Part shown: positions 24,404 through 29,357 of the stretch, in pieces
Numbering within the stretch: the stretch's first letter is position 1
Layout: each line of letters opens with the position of its first letter
Source: DATAYF01 sp036272735
GTDB lineage: Bacteria; Chloroflexota; Ktedonobacteria; Ktedonobacterales; Ktedonobacteraceae
Direction: 5' to 3'
NCBI GenBank assembly: GCA_036272735.1
Contig: DATAYF010000313.1
Coordinates: 1 to 29,357 of the forward strand
DNA: 29,357 bases
The notes under the pieces: generated by a model
Databases searched by the model: none
Told to the model about the DNA's origin: nothing
What the model saw: the letters and a program-made list of their open reading frames with translations, nothing else
Program-made: the position numbers and the translations under genes

Positions 24404-25144
24404 ATGCGCGGTATTCTCGAAGGTATGGGCTTGACCTTCAGTCACCTGTTTCGACCCAAGGTGACAAGGTTTTACCCCTATGAAAAGCCTAAGCTACCCC
24501 CGCGTAGCCGTGGTCTTATTCAGTTGATCGCTGAGGAGGGCTTGCAGACAGAGTTTAACCTCAAATGTGAATCCTGTTTGTTGTGCGAGAAGGCTTGCCC
24601 TCCTCGCGCCATCACCATCGAATACGAGCCGCTGAACGAGTGGAAAGAGCGGCCCTGGTTTAAATCCTACATTCGCGAAGGTGCTGAAAAGTTCACTCCC
24701 CGCAAATTGCCGACAGCTTCCGGCTCTCCTAAGGCTGGCTTTTATAAAACACGCATCTCTGAATACGCCGTGGACTACGCCAACAAGCCAGTACCTCCTT
24801 GTGTATCTACTCCTGTAAAGGATTACCTGGAGCCAACTATTGACCTGGCCCCGGTTGATACGCTGCTGGAAGATTGGTCACAAGAGGCCGGTACGTTGCC
24901 TGCTTTGTTGGACAGAGTGATGGACATCTACGGATATCTGCCTTTGCAAGCGGCTAAACGTATCGTGCAGGCACGTGGCGTGGATCTGAGCGATATCTTT
25001 GGTATCGCGACGATGAGCCCTAAATTTAAACCCGCCCCTGCTGTCAAGGGTATCAAGCGTGACGATAAGGTTGACCGAGGATTCGCGCCGAGTACACGTG
25101 GGGTATGGGGAAATATTAATCATGTGAGGCAGCCAAATGCCTAG
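24404..25144 (+). CDS. Half-NuoI ferredoxin fused to a truncated NuoE-like domain
   Basis: The N-terminus is that of NuoI: GMGLTFSHLFRPKVTRFYPY, KPKLPPRSRGLI, then the first cluster CESCLLCEKACPPRAI (Cys55, 58, 61, 65). The second NuoI cluster motif is absent. After a linker the C-terminal part matches the helical N-terminal domain of NuoE: TLPALLDRVMDIYGYLPLQA, AAKRIVQARGVDLSDIFGIA, ATMSPKFKPAP. It then stops where NuoE would continue with its thioredoxin-fold [2Fe-2S] domain; the four NuoE cysteines are missing. It should therefore carry one [4Fe-4S] cluster and act as an electron link and docking surface for the NuoF-like protein. GAGG (24392-24395) serves the ATG; the end overlaps the next gene by eight bases. 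Confidence 0.82.
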   Translation: MRGILEGMGLTFSHLFRPKVTRFYPYEKPKLPPRSRGLIQLIAEEGLQTEFNLKCESCLLCEKACPPRAITIEYEPLNEWKERPWFKSYIREGAEKFTPRKLPTASGSPKAGFYKTRISEYAVDYANKPVPPCVSTPVKDYLEPTIDLAPVDTLLEDWSQEAGTLPALLDRVMDIYGYLPLQAAKRIVQARGVDLSDIFGIATMSPKFKPAPAVKGIKRDDKVDRGFAPSTRGVWGNINHVRQPNA

Positions 25145-26468
25145 TTTTGAGAAGTCATATCGTGTGTTGCGGCAATCCAACGACCCAGATGTACGGTTGC
25201 TCGGCGATTATCGAAATGCTGGCGGGTATGCTGCCTTGGAGCAAGCAATACGCCAACTATCGCCAGAACAGGTTATTCAACAAGTTATCGATGCCAAATT
25301 GCGTGGGCTCGGTGGAGCAGGGCGGCTCGCTGGTGAGAAGTGGCGCATCGTACGCCAGGCGCAGGATGATCAGAAGTATGTCATTTGTAATGCATACGAT
25401 GCTGATAGCCGTTCGATGGCCGCACGTTCATTGATGGAGCGTAACCCGCATCAGGTAATCGAAGGCATCGTGCTTGCCGCCTATGCTGTCGGCGCTTCTG
25501 AGGCCTATCTATTCACTCGCAACCTGTATGAAGAGGGCGTTGCCACCGTCTACAAAGCTCTACAAGAGGCCGTTGAAGCCAATCTGGTCGGTCGTGATAT
25601 CCTGGGGACCGATTTTAGTTGTAACATCAACGTTCTGGGTGTTGACATGGGCTTCATGGGTGGCGAAGAGACGGTGCAGATCGCCTTGATTAAGGGACGT
25701 CGTGGTATGCCAGAACAGCGCCCACCTTTCCCTGCACAGTACGGATTGTGGGATAAGCCGACGACCATCAATAATGTCGAGACGCTGGCAAACGTGCCAG
25801 TGATTATTCGCCAGGGTGTCGGAGCATTCGCTAAAGCTGGTACGAGTTCAACTGGCGGCACAAAAATTGTCACCGTCTACGACGCAGTGCCCGATAGTGA
25901 GCCGCGCGTCGTCGAAGTTCCCTTTGGTACCACTCTTAGCGATATTTTGATCGAAGCTGGCGTGAAACGCACTGCGAACGATATGCGTGCTATTGTCGTT
26001 GGTGGTGCCGAAGGCGGAGCACTCCCTGCTTCTCTTCTCAATACTCCCTTCGATTTTGATCCTATCGAGGAAGTGGGCGCGATTGTTGGCTCCAGCATTA
26101 TCGAGCTATTGCCCGTTGACACTTGCATGGTGGCGTGGGCGATGGAGCGTAGCCGTTACCTGAGCCAAGAATCTTGTGGTAAATGTGTACCCTGTCGTCT
26201 GGGGGTCAAACGGATTACTGGTATCCTTGAGGGCGTCACAAGCGACCTGGGCGTCAATGGGGACCTTGACGTACTGGACGAATTTGCCGCATACGTTCCG
26301 AATGGCTCGCTGTGTGGATTTGGCGTACAGGCCACAAACCCACTCAAGACAGCCAGGCGTTATTGGCCCGAACATTTCAAATTGCACATTGAGGAGCAGC
26401 AATGCCCGACTGGCACCTGTGCCCCAGTGCGTGCACATCGTTTTGTTACCAAACATGTTTTGCCATAG
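25137..26468 (+). CDS. NuoF-like subunit with altered FMN/NADH site
   Basis: The 443-residue protein aligns along the whole of NuoF, the NADH dehydrogenase subunit. The C-terminal N3-type [4Fe-4S] site is complete: ESCGKCVPCR (Cys347, 350, 353) and NGSLCGFG (Cys393). PPFPAQYGLWDKPTTINNVE and TLANVPVII are typical. The nucleotide site is not: GxGGxGFPTGxKW reads GLGGAGRLAGEKW (57-69), and NADEGEPGTFKDR reads NAYDADSRSMAAR (85-97), so the acidic residues that hold NADH are gone. GFMGGEETVQI replaces the usual Y-x-CGEET. It probably no longer oxidises NADH, and may or may not keep FMN. The C-terminus ends in a CPTGTCAP motif. GTGAGG (25124-25129) precedes the ATG, which lies inside the end of the preceding gene. 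Confidence 0.85.
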   Translation: MPSFEKSYRVLRQSNDPDVRLLGDYRNAGGYAALEQAIRQLSPEQVIQQVIDAKLRGLGGAGRLAGEKWRIVRQAQDDQKYVICNAYDADSRSMAARSLMERNPHQVIEGIVLAAYAVGASEAYLFTRNLYEEGVATVYKALQEAVEANLVGRDILGTDFSCNINVLGVDMGFMGGEETVQIALIKGRRGMPEQRPPFPAQYGLWDKPTTINNVETLANVPVIIRQGVGAFAKAGTSSTGGTKIVTVYDAVPDSEPRVVEVPFGTTLSDILIEAGVKRTANDMRAIVVGGAEGGALPASLLNTPFDFDPIEEVGAIVGSSIIELLPVDTCMVAWAMERSRYLSQESCGKCVPCRLGVKRITGILEGVTSDLGVNGDLDVLDEFAAYVPNGSLCGFGVQATNPLKTARRYWPEHFKLHIEEQQCPTGTCAPVRAHRFVTKHVLP

Positions 26469-26498
26469 TTTACACTAGAAACTCGTACGAGGAACTTC

Positions 26499-28907
26499 AT
26501 GGCTATATCTGTCCGCGATAATTTCTCAGTCACCACTCGTGAGCCGCAAGGCCCAATGGTGCGCAATGAGGTGGGTCATCCTTCCTTTACCATCACCATT
26601 GACGGCAAGGTAATGCAAGCCTATGAGGGCCAGAGCATTCTGAGTGTGGCAATTGATAACGGGATTAACGATATCCCGAACCTGTGTAATGACGAGAAAC
26701 TGGAACCGACCTCCGCCTGTCGTATGTGCCTGGTGCATATCGAAGGGGTGGATCGTCCCTTGCCTTCGTGTAATACCCCTGCGACGCCCGGCATCGTCGT
26801 TATGACGAATTCCGATGAGCTTTTCCATATTCGTCGCACGAATCTGGAAATGATGCTCTCCGACCACAATGCCTATTGTCAGCCTCCTTGCCAGGTCGAT
26901 TGCCCAACGCACATTGATATCCCCGGCTACCTGGAATTGATCGCTGAGGGTTCAATGAAAGAAGCGGCGCGCCTGGTCAAAGAAGTGTTGCCTTTCCCTT
27001 ATATTCTGGGATTGACCTGCCCGGCACCTTGTCAAAAAGCGTGCCGCCGCGCCCTGGTCGAAGAAGAAATTGCCATTTGTCGTATGCATGGGCATGCTGC
27101 CGAGTACAGCCTGCTCGATCCCCCGGTTCCTTTTGTTCAGGATCCGCCGACCGGCAAGAAGATTGCGATTGTTGGGGCTGGCCCTGCCGGTCTGACCTGT
27201 GCGTACTACCTGGCGCTGCGTGGCCACTATTGTAAAGTCTTCGATATGCAGCCCCAGCCTGGTGGCATGCTGCGCTACGGCATTCCTGAATATCGTCTGA
27301 CGAAGGATATGGTGGATCGCGAGTTCGATGGGGTCTGGCAATTGGGCGTCGATTTCCAGGCCAACGTCAAGCTTGGAACCGATTTCACCATTGACGACTT
27401 ATTTGCGGCTGGCTTTGATGCAGTCTACCTGGCGATTGGCTGTTGGACCAGTAACCAGATGCGTATTCCAGGAGAGGATGCTGAGGGGGTTGTTAATGCC
27501 ATCAGATTCCTTTATGACAAGGTCGAGGGCAAGCCAGTCCCGGTGAAAGAAGGCAACGAAGTTGTCGTGATCGGCGGTGGTTTCACGACCTTTGACTGCA
27601 CGCGTACTTCCTTGCGCCTGGGTGCGAAGGTACACACGACGTATTATCGTACGCGCAAAGACATGGGCGCGACAATGGAAGAAGTCGAAGATGGCGAGGC
27701 TGAGGGTACGGAGTTGTTGCTCCAGGTATCTCAGCAACGGGTTGTCGTTGAGGATGGCAAAGTGGTGGGGGTCGAGTACGCCCGCACCAAGCCAGGAGAG
27801 CCAGACGCCAGCGGTCGCCGCCGTCCTGTGCCCGTTCCCGGCAGCGAATTTACGATTAAGTGCGATACGGTGATCCCGGCTATTGGTCAGAAAGTGGATG
27901 CCAGCGTGCTTGACGAGAAGTCTGGCGTGAAATGGACCAAGTGGACGACCATCCAGACCGATCCACACAACTTCATGACGGACCGCGCCGGTGTTTTCTC
28001 CGGTGGCGACTGCCAGATGGGGGCAAAGACCATCATCGAAGGTGTGGCGCAAGGCAAATTGGGCGCTCGCTCGATCCATGCCTACCTGCTGGACGAGGAT
28101 ATGACCGAGGTCTCGCGTCGCCTCGAATTCGAGGAGCGCAAACCGGACCTGTTCGACATCGTGCCCTATAAGCCCGTCGAGCCCAAGGTCAAGATGCCGA
28201 TGCTCCCCTATGAAGAGCGCAAGCGGAACTTTGACCTCATTGAAATGGGCTATATGCGTGAACAGGCCCAGCGCGAGGCCTCGCGTTGTCTGCAATGTGC
28301 CTGTCCTGCTGCTGGTCAGTGCGACCTGCAACGCTACAGTATCGAGCATGGCCTGGCCGATAATCGCTTCCACGATGGCGAAGTCACTGACTACCACGAT
28401 TACGAGACCGATCTGTCGCACAGCTATATTCTGCGCGATCCCAACAAGTGCATCAATTGTACCCAGTGCGTGCGCGTCTGCCACGACGTAATTGGTCCCG
28501 ACTGCTACGGCATGTTTGGCAAGGGCTTTGACACAATTGTGTCGACGCCGTTCAATGTGTCGTTGCACGATACTGATTGTGTCTCCTGTGGTGCCTGCGT
28601 GCAGGTGTGCCCGACTGGTTCGCTGATGATGGCGGAGCGTTCGCTGTCGCGCTACGCGTTTGCGCTGGATCGTTGTATCTTCTGTGGCGATTGTGTCGAG
28701 GTGTGCCCGCACGGTGCATTAGGCGAGACACCGAACTTCGAGCTGTCCTTCTTCAATCGCTTCGGTGAGGATGTGACGCTAGAGAAGAATGACCTGGCGA
28801 ATGCACCAGACTATCTGGTACGCCAGCGCTTGCCACGCAGCAAGAAGGCGCTGCCGGTGATGAGTCCGCTGGTGCGTCCGTTGCCCGCTCGTGGTATCCG
28901 CGAGTAA
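26499..28907 (+). CDS. Multidomain FAD/Fe-S oxidoreductase: NuoG-N + GltD-like + ferredoxins + NuoI-C
   Basis: This 802-residue protein combines several redox modules. Residues about 28-105 are a NuoG-type [2Fe-2S] ferredoxin (Cys63, Cys74, Cys77, Cys91). About 120-205 carry the Cys-rich helical domain of GltD/NfnB. About 220-565 are the FAD and NAD(P) domains: IAIVGAGPAGLTCAYYLALR, PQPGGMLRYGIPEYRL, VVVIGGGFTTFDCTRTSL with RTRKDMGA, and AGVFSGGDCQMGAKTIIEG. A Cys-rich CLQCACPAAGQC follows. Then comes a di-cluster ferredoxin, KCINCTQCVRVC (from Cys651) and DCVSCGACVQVCP (from Cys694). Last is RCIFCGDCVEVCPHGALGE (Cys726-736) with TPNFELSFFNR, which matches the second half of NuoI. It is likely the NAD(P)H-reacting subunit of the operon's complex. 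AGGA (26489-26492) precedes the ATG. Confidence 0.88.
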   Translation: MAISVRDNFSVTTREPQGPMVRNEVGHPSFTITIDGKVMQAYEGQSILSVAIDNGINDIPNLCNDEKLEPTSACRMCLVHIEGVDRPLPSCNTPATPGIVVMTNSDELFHIRRTNLEMMLSDHNAYCQPPCQVDCPTHIDIPGYLELIAEGSMKEAARLVKEVLPFPYILGLTCPAPCQKACRRALVEEEIAICRMHGHAAEYSLLDPPVPFVQDPPTGKKIAIVGAGPAGLTCAYYLALRGHYCKVFDMQPQPGGMLRYGIPEYRLTKDMVDREFDGVWQLGVDFQANVKLGTDFTIDDLFAAGFDAVYLAIGCWTSNQMRIPGEDAEGVVNAIRFLYDKVEGKPVPVKEGNEVVVIGGGFTTFDCTRTSLRLGAKVHTTYYRTRKDMGATMEEVEDGEAEGTELLLQVSQQRVVVEDGKVVGVEYARTKPGEPDASGRRRPVPVPGSEFTIKCDTVIPAIGQKVDASVLDEKSGVKWTKWTTIQTDPHNFMTDRAGVFSGGDCQMGAKTIIEGVAQGKLGARSIHAYLLDEDMTEVSRRLEFEERKPDLFDIVPYKPVEPKVKMPMLPYEERKRNFDLIEMGYMREQAQREASRCLQCACPAAGQCDLQRYSIEHGLADNRFHDGEVTDYHDYETDLSHSYILRDPNKCINCTQCVRVCHDVIGPDCYGMFGKGFDTIVSTPFNVSLHDTDCVSCGACVQVCPTGSLMMAERSLSRYAFALDRCIFCGDCVEVCPHGALGETPNFELSFFNRFGEDVTLEKNDLANAPDYLVRQRLPRSKKALPVMSPLVRPLPARGIRE

Positions 28908-29030
28908 TCAGATTTGTGCTGATGTGTTATATTTAAAGCATATAGATGTGTATAGATTGGCTCTGCAAGCCGTTTCGTTCCTTTTGAAGGTTGTTCACAT
29001 GCTCTACTTCCTTTCTTTCGGCTCATGAGG
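28908..29030. other. Non-coding stretch after the Nuo-like operon
   Basis: No gene is seen between the operon end and the tRNA fragment (about 340 bases, 28908-29246). It contains an AT-rich patch, then the 22-bp hairpin listed separately, then AT-rich sequence (29084-29246) with loosely repeated CTCTAG-T/C-GG words near 29201 and 29240. Short open frames here have no ribosome site or homology that I can see. Confidence 0.5.
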
Positions 29031-29083
29031 AACAAAGACAAAGCACCAGGATACTTCATTAATCCTGGTGCTTTGTCTTTGTT
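29031..29083. terminator. 22-bp perfect hairpin downstream of the operon
   Basis: Arms at 29031-29052 and 29062-29083 are perfectly complementary (core AAAGCACCAGGAT / ATCCTGGTGCTTT) around a 9-base loop. The right arm is T-rich (CTTTGTCTTTGTT), and it lies about 125 bases after the stop. It is the best terminator candidate for the four-gene operon and could act on both strands. Confidence 0.65.
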
Positions 29084-29246
29084 GTACTGCATGCATTATT
29101 GGGATGGTTTCAAAAAGGTGAGAATGATGTTTAGTTTTTCCTCGATGCGGTCTATAGTATCGAGTCGTTCCTTTTATTTAGCTTTAGCGTTTTCTTCCTA
29201 TTTAGGCTCTAGTGGAGTAGCGCTTTCCAGTAACGCTTGCTCTAGC

Positions 29247-29284
29247 GGGGCTGTAGCTCAGTGGATAGAGCGTCGGTTTCCTAA
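29247..29284 (+). pseudogene. 5' half of tRNA-Arg(CCT), broken in the anticodon loop
   Basis: GGGGCTG (acceptor 5' strand), TA, GCTC-AGTGGATA-GAGC (D arm), G, TCGGT (anticodon stem 5' strand) and TTCCTAA (anticodon loop, anticodon CCT at 29280-29282) follow exactly the tRNA layout. The next bases should be ACCGA but read TTAGA. No variable loop, T arm (GGTTCRA) or acceptor 3' strand is found in the remaining 73 bases. The fragment is thus a truncated copy, a junction of an integrated element, or the 5' exon of an intron-containing tRNA whose rest lies outside the window. Confidence 0.75.
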
Positions 29285-29357
29285 TTAGACTCCGCTAAAA
29301 AATCCTCTCTAGAAGCCGCTTTATACAGTTGTGATCGTCCGTAAAACGTAAGTGATG

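Noticed and set aside
27399..28712. 437-residue minus-strand open frame inside the 802-residue oxidoreductase gene
   Set aside because: It mirrors a gene with many clear motifs on the plus strand; its translation is rich in His, Thr and Ala without any fold signature, as expected for a codon-bias shadow.
23798..28907. Part of a normal respiratory complex I operon
   Set aside because: NuoA, C, D, H and J-N are absent, NuoI and NuoE are split or truncated, and the NuoF NADH-site motifs are replaced.
29105..29288. Open frame across the tRNA fragment
   Set aside because: Its end is simply translated tRNA sequence (AVAQWIERR), and there is no ribosome site.
1..29357. CRISPR array or prophage
   Set aside because: No regularly spaced direct repeats and no phage structural or integrase genes were seen.

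Overview
The window reads as a bacterial chromosome segment of moderate GC content. The gene families suggest a member of the Chloroflexota, perhaps close to the Ktedonobacteria. That is inference from the mix of families (a PATAN/Pix-type chemosensory operon, GAF/PAS kinases, rearranged Nuo-like oxidoreductases, an IS607-type element); no marker gene settles it.

Bases 1-6700 hold mostly household and envelope genes: a GNAT acetyltransferase cut by the left edge, a small one-span membrane protein coupled to an MFS exporter, smpB on the minus strand, and an MMPL/RND transporter overlapping a CrtC/AttH-like lipoprotein gene. Bases 6759-8650 are a decayed IS607-type element on the minus strand. 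Its serine-recombinase gene tnpA has one frameshift. Its tnpB has a frameshift and an amber stop, although the first part of tnpB can still be read in other frames.

Bases 8979-12385 encode a soluble GAF-GAF-PAS histidine kinase and an OmpR/KdpE-like response regulator joined by an ATGA overlap. A promoter (TTGCGA-N17-TATAAT) then precedes a seven-gene chemosensory operon (12570-22432). Its order is PATAN/DUF4388 protein, PilG-like receiver, PilH-like receiver, PilI-like CheW, PilJ-like chemoreceptor, a giant hybrid CheA with two HPt domains and a C-terminal receiver, and a small coiled-coil protein. This matches the Pil-Chp of pseudomonads and the PixGHIJL/Tax operons of cyanobacteria, but the PatA/PixG protein is split into two overlapping genes. 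No cheR or cheB is present. A perfect 23-bp hairpin separates the chemoreceptor and cheA genes.

leuB (minus strand) converges on that operon and diverges from the most unusual part of the window, a four-gene redox operon (23798-28907). It encodes a NuoB-like protein with all its cluster cysteines, a fusion of half of NuoI to a NuoE stump that has lost the [2Fe-2S] domain, a NuoF homologue whose FMN/NADH-site motifs are replaced while its [4Fe-4S] motif is kept, and an 802-residue protein. The last joins a NuoG-type [2Fe-2S] ferredoxin, a GltD/NfnB-type FAD/NAD(P) module, a di-cluster ferredoxin and what looks like the missing second half of NuoI. No NuoC, NuoD or membrane subunit accompanies it. 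The simplest reading is a soluble electron-transfer complex in which the GltD-like module replaces NuoF as the pyridine-nucleotide site.

The window ends with a perfect 22-bp hairpin and the 5' half of a tRNA-Arg(CCT) that breaks off in the anticodon loop, a probable integration or rearrangement junction.
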